Assembly (NCBI GenBank): GCA_021234155.1 | Contig: JAJEKV010000011.1 | Coordinates: forward strand, 23,614,101-23,678,100 | DNA from: Isoetes taiwanensis | Lineage: Eukaryota > Streptophyta > Lycopodiopsida > Isoetales > Isoetaceae | Direction of reading: 5' to 3' | DNA: 64,000 bases | Notes under the pieces: model-generated | The model's input: only the letters and a program-made list of their open reading frames with translations | The model's database searches: none | What the model was told of the DNA's origin: nothing | Part shown: positions 55,520 through 64,000 of the stretch, one piece after another | Position numbering within the stretch: position 1 is the first letter of the stretch | Layout of the letters: each line of letters opens with the position of its first letter | Program-made: the position numbers and the translations under genes

Positions 55520-58294
55520 TCAAGGATCGGGAGAGGTGCCGCATTTCCGCAAGAAGGTGTCAAGACCATAAAGCGCATCAGCCGGGCGTTGCCAACCACG
55601 CTCATTAGCAATATAGATCCAATTCGTGGTGGTATCAAGAGTGGCACCCTCCTCCCAATGTGAGCGGCGAACAAAACGTGGATCCCACCGGAGATCCATC
55701 GAGATCTGAGGTGGAGTCCATCCAGCATGGCCATCCATGACCTTTGTCCAAAAGGGGAGACGCCAATCAGAAGTCAGGAACCTGGGGCGTGGAGGAACAC
55801 CCAGGGAAGCATAGGGAGAAGGAACCATGCCCGTGGGCGTGGGTTGCTGAGCTTGCTCCCTGAATGCACTGACAAGAGCCGGATCAAGAGCGTGACACCA
55901 ACGATCCCAAACAGAGGCAGAGAGTTGAGAGTTAACAGGAGGGCTATCCCAACCCGTGGGGACCATCTTGCTATGCAGAAGAGCACGTAATTGATTGTAA
56001 CCTGCGAGGTGCTGCATATAAACTTGTGCATAGGGAAGATCCTCGGGATGTCCCAGATACTTCCTTATCTGTTGCAGCGCTTCCGCTTGCCAGAGAGATA
56101 AATGATGTGCAAGCTCAGGCATGTACTCCTGATGAAGAGTGTGGGTCTGAGCATGATCAGCGAGATAGGGGTTGTTATCCTGAAGCACCCATTGCAAAGT
56201 GGGGTCATGAAAGTGCTGGCGTGGCCCATTCCCAAAGTTCTCCTGTGTATCACCCAGATAGAAATCATGAAAAATGTAAGCCATGGGCTGAACAAGTCGA
56301 AAGGTGATAAAGTCCGGATCGGCGCAGTGTATGAGATCAAAGACCAAAAGTGCACAGCATAAACCTTTGTCTTCAATTGAGAGTTTTGGCCAAATCCGAA
56401 GAAAATCTGCAGTGCGCAGGGGAACATCCACAGGTCCATCAGCCGCATGCCACTTCAGAAGGAAGAGGTGGCGGCGAGCAACCACATAATCGTGATAGCA
56501 GGAAGGAACTGGGTAGTCGAAAGGCAGGTTGCGAACAATGGTGCTATTGCCGTCAAGTTTTGCTTGAGCCTCATCAGCAGACTGAATAGCTTGCTGCAGC
56601 TGTTGTTCAAGGTCACGGATCCGGTTGTCCTTTTCTAGCAGAAGGCGTGATTGGTCACGGACCCTTTTCTGAGAAGTGTTGACCTGGGAGGAGGATTGCC
56701 CCGGAGCATTGAGACGAAGCACGGCAATCTCCGCGTCATCAAGAATCTTCTGTTTCTGCACCTCTGTAAGCTGATCTTGGAGAGAGGTGAGCTGAGAGGT
56801 CTGTGTAGAAAGCTGAGCCGTCAAGGAGGCAATTTGAGCGTCCCGCTCTGTAAGGTTTTGAACTTGAGTGCTGTAATTGTCACAAAGCTCGGAGTACAAG
56901 GCGTCGAGCTTAGCAATATCTTTGTCCTTGGCACCCAGGAGAGTGTCTTTGGACTTGTTTTGCTCCAATAAATCCTGAATTTCTGATTGGAGCTGAGCCT
57001 GTTGATCTGCAAGTTGGCTGATCTGATCCTGTGCACTTTTGAGATCTGTATGGGCCTGTAAGAGAGCTCCGTGCTTGTCTTGAAGTTTGGCCTCCAAAGT
57101 TGCAACTTGTGCAGTGGCAGCTTGAAGGTCACGGTGTACCGCATCAGAGGCCTCTAGTGCCGTTTGAACCCCATTCATAAGAGCTTCTTGGGACTCTTGT
57201 AACTTTAGAACAGCAGCTTGAGCATCCTGCTGATACTGATACAACAGCTGACGAGGATGCTGTGGTGGTGGAGCCTGCTGCTGCCTTGTTTGTGATGTTT
57301 GTGAGACATGGTGGGAACTGGATGGTGTAGCAGAGGAGGAAACAGTGACATGGGAGTTCGGAGTTTTGACATGACCAGGGGAAGAAGGGCGTGAGGTGCC
57401 AACTTGGTGAGTATGGGGGAGGGAACGCTGAGTGGAATCATGAGAATGAGGAGGTGTGGGAGGAAAGTAATGACGGATGATGGCTTGAAGGTGGCCTCCC
57501 ACAGAAACTTCAGAATTAGAAGTGGCAGCTCTAAGACGGTCAACTTCTTGGAGAAGACGGTAAAACATCAATTGGGGCCAATCAATATGGTGGTTGGAGT
57601 GCGTAGCAGTGAGCACGATATTATAGAAGGGCTTATTGATATGGGTGTTCTTGATAGAATACCCAAGGAACTTGCGCCACAGAAACTTAACAAAAGTTGC
57701 ATGAGGCTTGTCAATATTTGTCAGGCGATGTACATTGGCATGATAAGGAGGTGCACCAAACTCTGTGACATCTAGATCCTGTATGGCAGACCACGATAAA
57801 CAAGGGGTTTGCAAGGGAATATGAAATACCTCGGAAATCAAGTGTTGAGTTAGCGAAATGGTGGTGCCATCTACCACGGTGGTGTATCCATGCGGGCTGT
57901 TGACGATATTGGCGATGAACTGCTTCAACTGGTCAGGATTTGGAGCCGGAAGTTCCATTTGAGAGAATTCGTAAAGCTTCTGGCGTTCGGCGACTTCACG
58001 ATTCGGGCCAACAAGGGCTTCACGGAAAGTGGGCGTCAAGAAAGATACAGACTCGAAAAGAGCCGGTTCCCTGGGAGCAGTAGCTTGAAGCGTAGAAAAT
58101 CTTGGTGCAGCCATGGCAAAGACTTGCAGAAAAGAACAGTGATTCAAAGGCGGAGGTCGAAGGCCAAGAACGGAGGACAAGGGCGCAGAGGAACGAAAAG
58201 GTTTAGGGCGCGCAACTGGAGGCGAAGAGGTATGATGAGGGCGAAACTGTAGCCTTTGATGGTGCCAGGTGTCGAAAGATGCCAAGGAGGGCAT
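55520..58294 (-). CDS. Extra ORF of gypsy element: coiled-coil protein of unknown function
   Basis: 924 codons open from 58,294. An internal ATG at 58,114 in good context (GCCATGG) would give 864 codons and is the more likely start, since the first 60 residues are Ser/Pro/His-rich without structure. Residues about 70-270 form a globular-looking domain (LISEVFHIPLQTPCLSW, FVKFLWRKFLGYSIK) that remotely recalls the 'putative plant transposon protein' domain; this is tentative. A Ser/Pro/Gln-rich linker follows, then a long coiled coil at about 365-600 (DKDIAKLDALYSELCDNYST, QQLQQAIQSADEAQAKLD). The C-terminal part is Trp/His-rich and globular-looking. It lies in the env position, in the same sense as pol, but has no signal peptide or membrane helix, so it is not a classical envelope protein. 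Confidence 0.7.
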   Translation of the reverse strand: MPSLASFDTWHHQRLQFRPHHTSSPPVARPKPFRSSAPLSSVLGLRPPPLNHCSFLQVFAMAAPRFSTLQATAPREPALFESVSFLTPTFREALVGPNREVAERQKLYEFSQMELPAPNPDQLKQFIANIVNSPHGYTTVVDGTTISLTQHLISEVFHIPLQTPCLSWSAIQDLDVTEFGAPPYHANVHRLTNIDKPHATFVKFLWRKFLGYSIKNTHINKPFYNIVLTATHSNHHIDWPQLMFYRLLQEVDRLRAATSNSEVSVGGHLQAIIRHYFPPTPPHSHDSTQRSLPHTHQVGTSRPSSPGHVKTPNSHVTVSSSATPSSSHHVSQTSQTRQQQAPPPQHPRQLLYQYQQDAQAAVLKLQESQEALMNGVQTALEASDAVHRDLQAATAQVATLEAKLQDKHGALLQAHTDLKSAQDQISQLADQQAQLQSEIQDLLEQNKSKDTLLGAKDKDIAKLDALYSELCDNYSTQVQNLTERDAQIASLTAQLSTQTSQLTSLQDQLTEVQKQKILDDAEIAVLRLNAPGQSSSQVNTSQKRVRDQSRLLLEKDNRIRDLEQQLQQAIQSADEAQAKLDGNSTIVRNLPFDYPVPSCYHDYVVARRHLFLLKWHAADGPVDVPLRTADFLRIWPKLSIEDKGLCCALLVFDLIHCADPDFITFRLVQPMAYIFHDFYLGDTQENFGNGPRQHFHDPTLQWVLQDNNPYLADHAQTHTLHQEYMPELAHHLSLWQAEALQQIRKYLGHPEDLPYAQVYMQHLAGYNQLRALLHSKMVPTGWDSPPVNSQLSASVWDRWCHALDPALVSAFREQAQQPTPTGMVPSPYASLGVPPRPRFLTSDWRLPFWTKVMDGHAGWTPPQISMDLRWDPRFVRRSHWEEGATLDTTTNWIYIANERGWQRPADALYGLDTFLRKCGTSPDP

Positions 58295-58577
58295 TGTGAG
58301 GCAAAAATTTGGCTAAGTCCCCGAACAACTGAAGGGAGAAGCAAGGAACGGTGAAGATGAGACGTGAGAGAAAGATCGGATGTGACAGGTGGCCAAAGGA
58401 CACATATTAATGTTTGACGGGTATGAAAAGAAGCAATGGTATTTAATGCTGGCAACTCGAAGTGGGATATCATTAAAACGAATGTGTCAGCGAGTACCTT
58501 GGCTAGATATGCGGCGGGAGAAAAGATGCTCATTTTAGAAACAGCCTTGCATTGCAAACACGTTGGCAAATTTTCTG

Positions 58578-58620
58578 ATTGGTCCACGTCGACAAGGAGT
58601 TCCTCGGTTGGCTATATAAG
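58578..58620 (+). promoter_or_regulatory. CCAAT, ACGT and TATA promoter of the opposite-strand small ORF
   Basis: ATTGG (inverted CCAAT) at 58,578-58,582, CCACGTCG just after it, and TATATAAG at 58,613-58,620, 37 bases before the ATG at 58,650. The CCAAT-to-TATA and TATA-to-ATG spacings are close to those of the two small genes at 22 kb. Confidence 0.5.
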
Positions 58621-58649
58621 ACGAACCTGGAGTGAAGCGAAGACATCTC

Positions 58650-58916
58650 ATGGCGCTCAGTATGTCTGCAGCGGGTTTGCATGACAAATGCACTATGCCT
58701 TCCAATTGCCTCGAGTGGATTACTTGTAAAATGGACTGTCTGGACCTCTGGCGGTGCCACAATCGTGGCATTGCAATGGACGGGTGGTGCGCCGGCATGG
58801 CGGAGCATTCCGATCCTCATACCAACGGGATGGAGGTGATTCTTCACCTCCGCTGGGACCCTGAGCAGAATTGGTACCACATCCTGCGTATTACCTCTGC
58901 TCCGAACCCGGAGTAG
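58650..58916 (+). CDS. Small uncharacterised protein (88 aa), antisense within the gypsy element
   Basis: 88 codons, MALSMSAAGLHDKC at the start and WYHILRITSAPNPE at the end, Cys- and Trp-rich. It is transcribed against the element, in the spacer between integrase and the extra ORF. It overlaps the extreme end of the open integrase frame. KCTMPSNCLEWITCKMDCLD-LW aligns without gaps to KCYLSYNDLGECARNSVKLD-PW of the 80-aa protein at 22,662-22,904 (K, C, N, L, L, D, W conserved), and Y-x4-I-T-S recurs near both C-termini. With the promoter elements this supports a real gene family, carried or captured by mobile elements. The similarity is short and needs statistical testing. Function unknown. 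Confidence 0.45.
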   Translation: MALSMSAAGLHDKCTMPSNCLEWITCKMDCLDLWRCHNRGIAMDGWCAGMAEHSDPHTNGMEVILHLRWDPEQNWYHILRITSAPNPE

Positions 58917-60567
58917 AGGGTTTTTCTTCTTAGGACATAGCAGATAGGGCTCTGAGCCCGTTTTTGTATATAGGGCAGTGCCCATAGCGGAAATAGCTGG
59001 GCTATGCCCACATTTTGTAAAAAAACTTCACCTCTAATAGTAGGTAATGGAGTGCCATCTAACTCAGCCAGTTGGAAAACGCTGGGTCGAACCACTTGAA
59101 CAATTTGATAAGGGCCAAGCCAACGAAACTTAAGTTTACCCGGAAAATTTTTGTACCGAGAATCATAAAGAAGAACCAAATCACCTTCTTTGAATGTTTT
59201 TGTCTTCAAACGTTTGTCATGTAAAGATTTTTGCAACTGTTGTCCATGAAGAACACGAATATAAGCATCCCTTCGAAGTTCATCCAACTGTTCTAATTGA
59301 TAGACCCTTTCTTTGAGTGCGGCGGGTGGATTATGAGCGTGCCGATTGAAAAACGGAGTGTTGGAAGGATGTATTCAAACGGCATGAGAGCTTCCTGACC
59401 ATAAACCAATTTGAAAGGAGTGTGACCTGTAGCAATTTTGAAACAAGTATTGTAGGCCCAAAGAACAGTAGGAAGTTTTGTTTGCCAGTCTGTGCGTGAA
59501 GCATCACAAATTTTCTTGAGAATGGTGACCAGAGTTTTGTTGGTGCTTTCTGCCAAACCATTACCTTGAGGATAGTAAGGTGTGCTCTTGTGATGATGTA
59601 TCAGGAGATAATCCGGCCTCCTTGATGGTATGATTGATAAAGTGGACACCACGATCACCGACCAACTCAGGGGGCAGCGAAATCGCTGCGTGATGATTTG
59701 TTGATAGAGGACCCTAGCTGTGCTTGCTGCAGTGTTGTCTGGAAGTGCGCAAGCTTCCGCCCATTTAGTAGCGTAGTCAGTGAGAACCAGAATGTAGCGG
59801 GCACGGGTGTGCCGCGCAGGAGGGTCGATGGGTCCCACAAAATCCATTCCCCATTTGCTGAAGGGAAGTGGCGTGGCAACCGGCGTCAAGGGAAGAGCGT
59901 CACGGGCCGTCGGCCGTCCCACACGCTGGCAAGCATCACACGTGCGGGCGTGGGCGTGAGCGTCTTTGAAGAGCGTGGGCCAAAAATATCCAGCTAGAAG
60001 GATTTTTCGGGCCGTGGTGTCACCATGAAAATGACCACCACCTAGCCCTTGATGAGCTTCTCGAACAATATCTGGAACTTCATGAGGTAGAACACAGCGT
60101 CGAAGGATGGTATCCTTACCCTTTTTGTAGAGATGTCCTGCAACCATGGTGTAGTCACGGACCTCACGGAGAAATTGATGTCGACGGGATTGCCGCTTGG
60201 CAGGAGAGAGCGTCGTGTCCTCTGGTGGAAGGGCACCGGTGAGGAGGTACTGCTGAAAATCATGGAACCAATGTGGTGTTGCCGTGACTAAAAAGAGTTG
60301 AGCGTCAGGAAAGGCGTCTGAGACTCCAGTTGAGGGATCATCTGTGTGGATGCGTGAAAGATAATCCGGGACCACATGAGATTTGCCGGCCTTGTGAACA
60401 ATTTCAAAAGGGGCAAATTCTTGGAGAAGAAGGACCCAACGAGCAATGCGGCCCGTGGGTGTGGATTTGTTGATCAAATAAAGGAGTGCTTGGTGGTCCA
60501 CAAAGAACTTGATTTGACTGCCCAAAAGGTAGTGACGGAAGCGTTGGACACAGAAAATGAGACCCAA
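58844..60567 (-). pseudogene. Gypsy RNase H end and integrase (frameshifted)
   Basis: The 59,293-60,567 frame starts in RNase H (IKFFVDHQALLYLINKSTPT). It has the integrase HHCC zinc finger (HQGLGGGHFHGD...CDACQRVG) and the first catalytic Asp in WGMDFVGPID. The second Asp lies in ELVGDRGVHFIN near 59,660, but only in a neighbouring frame, because two compensating indels shift the ORF locally. The Glu is in GNGLAESTNKTL near 59,560. After another break near 59,290, 58,844-59,287 has the GPY/F module (KFRWLGPYQIVQV). This integrase copy would lack its second catalytic Asp. Confidence 0.8.
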
Positions 60568-62068
60568 AGCTTCACGCCTGCGTGGCGAATAGTTCCGCCA
60601 GCCAGAATTGAGTTTTCTGCTGGCGTATCGATTGGGTTTGTCAGTGTGCGTATCATATTCTTGAGAAAGAACAGCTCCAATAGCAAACGCCGAGACATCG
60701 ACATGAACATGAAAGGGCTTGTCCCATTGAGGAGGAACAAGAACCGGGGCCGAAAGTAAGCAAAAGCTTCACCGTTGGAAAGCGAAGATCCTACCGGGAA
60801 TTCCAAGCCCGTGTGGATTCATCACCCGTGAGTTTATGAATGGGATCCGCAATGGCTGCTAGTCCGTAAATGAAGGTGGAGTAATAATTGACCTTACCCG
60901 AGAAAGAGCGTGTCTCCTTGATATTGGCCGGTGCTTGAGCCTTGAGCACCAATAACCGATTTTGGCGGGGATCCGTGTGGTGATACCGCTTTGTCGACTA
61001 CGTGGCCTAACAGACACACGGAGATGACGAAAAAGGTGCATTTCTCGGGATTGAGACTAATGCCGGACTCATCACATTTCTGGAAGACGAGTTCCAATTT
61101 ATCCAAATGGTCAGCCATGGAACTATAGGCAGAGAAGTCATCTTGAAAAATTTGTAAGAAGAGATTTTCCTTCATAAAATCATGAAAAACTGAGAGCATG
61201 ATGCGTTGAAACGTTGATGGAGAGTTTGATAATCCAAAAGGAACCACCTTGTAGGCAAAAAAGTGCCCTTACGGGTGGTGAAAGTAGTCTTGAGTTGATC
61301 GATTCTTTGATTGAAATCTGATTGTAGCCGGAAAACCATCCATGAAGGAGTACATCTCATGTCCAAAGAACCTCTTCCCGGAACACAGTGCGTGAAGGGA
61401 AGGGGAAAATGATCACGCTCCGTGGCCTGATTGAGTTTTCGGTAGTCCACACAGACGCGGATCTTACCATTGTGTTTGAGGGCAATGACTATGGGGCTCA
61501 CCCATTCAGAATGTTTGACCTCATAGATCAAACCTGCAGCAAGGAGTTTGTCAATTTCCGCCTTGACGCGATCACGGTAATTTGGGTTGAGCCGGTACTG
61601 TCGTTGCTAAACTGGTCGTGCATCAGATTTGGTAGGAATGGTGAGTTCCCCCAGGCTTTTGTTGATTCCCCGAAGATCTCTGTAGCTCCAGGCGAAAATG
61701 TGTTTGAACTTTTTGAAAAGCTTGACGGCCCTGTGACGATAAGGGGCCGGAAGATTTGCAGCAAGGCGGACAGGCTGATTGTTGCCCACGTCCACGATCT
61801 CGACTTCAGGAGTCTGAATATGAGGTATCACTTCTGTGTCCTGGACAATATGAGCAGGTGGTTGAAGCATAACAGGATGCGTGGCACTCTGCGTGGTGAA
61901 AAAGAGCGGTTGCTGAGTTTCATCCAGCAGAGGTTGCTTCATGACAGCGTGTACATCAACAGGAGTTGCAGGAGTTTCAGCATCTGAAAAGTGATCAACA
62001 CGTTGGATTCTATTGCAAGGAGCCAGGTAAAGGGTCAAGCAAAGCAGCCACAGCCTGGTCCTGATCAA
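60568..62068 (-). pseudogene. Gypsy reverse transcriptase and RNase H start (frameshifted)
   Basis: 61,607-62,068 is the linker ending in GINKSLGELTIPTKSDARPV. 61,172-61,531 has SEWVSPIVIALKHNGKIRVC and VDYRKLNQATERDHFPLPF. After frame changes 60,894-61,247 gives VPFGLSNSPSTFQRIM and the active site FQDDFSAYS near 61,130, followed by NPEKCTFF. RNase H begins around 60,700 in another frame. At least three frameshifts, so the copy is inactive. Confidence 0.8.
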
Positions 62069-63071
62069 GAGTCATTTCTCCCCAAGGATCAGCATATTCG
62101 GGGTAGGATGACAGAGGCAGACTCGCAGGTGGAGCCTGAACTTGATAAATATTCTGAGCTTCCTCAGAATCTGTGTCTGAGAGAGAGGGTTCAGCATGTT
62201 CAACAGAAATGATCTTGCCTGTTTCCAAGTCCATGGTGGCATTGAGGTGACCATCAGTGATGACCAACTGATCCGTGGCCCAATAATGGATACTCTTGGC
62301 CTGGCGGAGAAAAGGTCGGCCAACCAACATTTCATAATCACCAGGATCTTCGCCAGCCTTCCAAACTCCAAATTCCATGGGGAATCGGAGATCACCGATG
62401 TTGATGTGAAGAAGAGGCGTGACGCCTTGAGGTCTGGTGATATGGCCATTAGCCAACTTGATGTCATATGGGGCACGAAAGAGTTGTTTGATGCCCATTT
62501 GTTTGCGGAGTTTATCCGTGATGAGATTGACTGCGCTACCTCCGTCTATTTGAACATGGTTGACTTGCTGATTACCCACCGTGGCATGGACCGTGGGTGT
62601 AGAGGTAGCCACAGCCCCAACTAAAACAGTTGGGAGTGGTAACTGGTCCTTGAGAGCAGGACAGAGTTTCAAAATGGTTGCCAAGCTTAAAGGAATTTTG
62701 ATCTTGGCTAGCTCCTCTTGGAGTTCCAGAGGCACATGAGAAAAAGGATCTGCTGGTTCCACGGGTGCTGGAGTGCGTGGTAGTGAAGCAGCAACTTCTT
62801 TGAGTAAGTCAACCTCTGCAGCAATATTGGGATATGTCTGAGAGCGTGGAGGTTGAGATGTGGAAGGTGTATCTTGTCTTTGTTGAGCTCTGGTGGTGGC
62901 ATGAACATTTGCTAGCGTGCGGCCTTCAGCAGCTTGCATGAGATTCAAAATGCTTTGGCGAACTTTAGGCATGACATGTGGCATGAGTTTCTCCAAGTCA
63001 GGTGCAAAATGAACCTTTTTTTCTTCCTCATGAGGAATGGTGTCAACCGCAAAGGCGGGGTTGCGTGCCAT
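62010..63071 (-). CDS. Gypsy protease region of the polyprotein
   Basis: 353 codons open. The aspartic protease active site is VQIDGGSAVNLITDKL near 62,530 (DGGS in place of DSGA/DTGS), followed by LVGRPFLRQAKSIHYW, the second retropepsin landmark. The N-terminal 130 residues are a linker from gag. It matures gag-pol in element particles. The start Met is probably internal to a larger gag-pol frame; the preceding gag lies in another frame. Confidence 0.75.
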   Translation of the reverse strand: MARNPAFAVDTIPHEEEKKVHFAPDLEKLMPHVMPKVRQSILNLMQAAEGRTLANVHATTRAQQRQDTPSTSQPPRSQTYPNIAAEVDLLKEVAASLPRTPAPVEPADPFSHVPLELQEELAKIKIPLSLATILKLCPALKDQLPLPTVLVGAVATSTPTVHATVGNQQVNHVQIDGGSAVNLITDKLRKQMGIKQLFRAPYDIKLANGHITRPQGVTPLLHINIGDLRFPMEFGVWKAGEDPGDYEMLVGRPFLRQAKSIHYWATDQLVITDGHLNATMDLETGKIISVEHAEPSLSDTDSEEAQNIYQVQAPPASLPLSSYPEYADPWGEMTLDQDQAVAALLDPLPGSLQ

Positions 63072-64000
63072 TTGGAATAATGGTCAAGGGGCGTGGCACG
63101 CCCAGTGCGGCGTGAAACCAAACCAACCCAATTTGATGGCTGAACTGGAGGGTTTAGTGCCTGAAAAATTTCTTCCTGTGCTTGTTGATCCAGCTGAGGT
63201 TGATTTGCAGGAGCTGATTGATATCGTGATTGCTTTGGCGCGCTAGGGTGGCTTCTTGAGAACAGGGGCCGGCCTTGTTTGCCATTAGCAATCCAGAGTT
63301 GGTAAGCCGTGAGGCAGACCGATGTGGTCTGATTGGTGCCAGGAAGCTGTACCTGAACTTGTGGAAGTTCAGGGCACGCCGTGGTGGTATGACCCCATTC
63401 TTGACAGTGGTAACACTGAGCTTTTGAAGGATCAAAAGGAGGACGTGGGTTTGGTCCCCGTTGTTGCTCCTGTTGCTGATAGAGTTGATTCGGTTGCGCT
63501 AGAAGTGGTGGCTGCTGATAGTGCGATTGTTGCTGAGGTGTTGTTTGCACTTGATAAACGAGTTTGTTGCGGAAAGGCGTGGGATGAGTGCGAGTGCACT
63601 CTTCCGTGGCATGATTGCACATGTTGCATCGCTTGCAATGAGGCGGGCCATTGGTTGAGTTGCACTCATTTGCCAAATGGCCTTGGTATTTGCAAATATG
63701 GCACCAGATCTGACTGCGCTGTGGATTGGCGTGTTGAGGCTGGACAGTCGTCTGTGGAACCATGACAGGTGGAATGAAAGGGAGCTCTTGAAGAGCCACG
63801 CCACGGGAGGAAACATTGGCCCGAAAGTGATTGACAAGGTCGATAGCCCGCTCCAAAGTCTTGGGATGCGGTATTCATCATGAGTCAATAGCTGGAGGAA
63901 GTCCTTGGAGAAACCAGACCAAAATCGGCTCGTGGTTGGGTACTCCTTGAGTTTCTTCGCGAGAATGTGAAGTCGATCGCAAAAATCTCAGGCGGACTCC
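62945..64000 (-). pseudogene. Gypsy gag C-terminal part with three zinc knuckles (runs off window)
   Basis: The 62,945-63,856 frame carries three CX2CX4HX4C knuckles: CHICKYQGHLANEC, CKRCNMCNHATEEC and CYHCQEWGHTTTAC. The first two are closely spaced and the third follows a Gln-rich linker of about 60 residues. The capsid part continues in another frame from 63,888 to the window edge, so gag is frameshifted. Most plant gypsy gags have one or two knuckles. The knuckles package element RNA. Confidence 0.75.

Larger units (their letters stand above)
54641..64000 (-). mobile_element. Ty3/gypsy retrotransposon with an extra 3' ORF (continues beyond window)
   Basis: Minus-strand order: gag (from beyond 64,000 to about 62,945), protease (62.0-63.1 kb), RT and RNase H (60.3-62.0 kb), integrase (58.85-60.3 kb), spacer with an opposite small ORF, a long extra ORF (58.3-55.5 kb), 3' UTR and 3' LTR. 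No chromodomain was seen after integrase. gag, RT and integrase carry frameshifts, so the copy is defective, yet the extra ORF is open throughout. The 5' LTR and primer site lie outside the window. Confidence 0.85.

Noticed and set aside
56026-56307. Plus-strand ORFs inside the gypsy extra ORF
   Set aside because: Antisense shadows of a 924-codon frame; unlike 58,650-58,916 they have no promoter and no relatives in the window.

Overview
The window reads as nuclear DNA of a land plant. It contains plant-type Ty1/copia and Ty3/gypsy elements with initiator-Met-tRNA primer sites, L1-type LINEs ending in poly(A), small foldback elements, and an intronless tandem family of Bet v 1-like (SRPBCC) proteins resembling lachrymatory-factor synthase. 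A DUF7869-type gene and a LINE with a GCPLSP-type reverse transcriptase are more familiar from ferns, lycophytes and mosses than from flowering plants. A non-flowering vascular plant is therefore my guess, at low confidence. Only the three SRPBCC genes, and perhaps some small TATA-driven ORFs, look like conventional genes; the rest is mobile DNA in different states of decay.

Layout. 0.6-1.1 kb: LTR fragment. 2.3-7.2 kb: degenerate LINE (minus). 7.2-10.4 kb: AT-rich, no gene. 10.4-12.9 kb: decayed Ty3/gypsy gag-PR-RT (minus). 13.1-23.1 kb: an unusual module. A broken minus-strand gene (13.4-17.1 kb), possibly methyltransferase-like, and a plus-strand DUF7869 gene (19.2-21.7 kb) diverge from a 2-kb region full of CGCGRCCGCG palindromes; two tandem small TATA/CCAAT-driven genes follow. 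23.3-23.8 kb: antisense LTR with primer site. 24.0-31.4 kb: a short non-autonomous LTR element (177-bp LTRs, duplicated target GAACTC) whose LTRs carry a tRNA-Ala-like cloverleaf. It is interrupted by a nearly intact copia element (25,025-30,831; duplicated target TCGAG).

32.1-53.8 kb: a tandem array of SRPBCC units. Three have complete genes and a fourth keeps only its upstream region. The flanks of the first and last units form a segmental duplication of about 6.5-7 kb, estimated by eye at about 98-99% identity. It includes a 5'-truncated antisense L1. After the duplication a second poly(A)-tailed L1 fragment inserted into the right copy only.

54.6-64.0 kb: most of a Ty3/gypsy element (minus) running off the right edge. 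In element order it has gag with three zinc knuckles, protease, RT/RNase H, integrase, then a sense-strand extra ORF of about 860-920 codons with a long coiled coil, then the 3' LTR. Between integrase and the extra ORF lies an oppositely oriented ORF of 88 codons with its own CCAAT and TATA boxes. It appears related to the two small genes at 22 kb, so the same uncharacterised small-protein family may sit in two unrelated mobile contexts.

All family calls come from motifs read by eye. Boundaries given as approximate are estimates, and no database search was possible.
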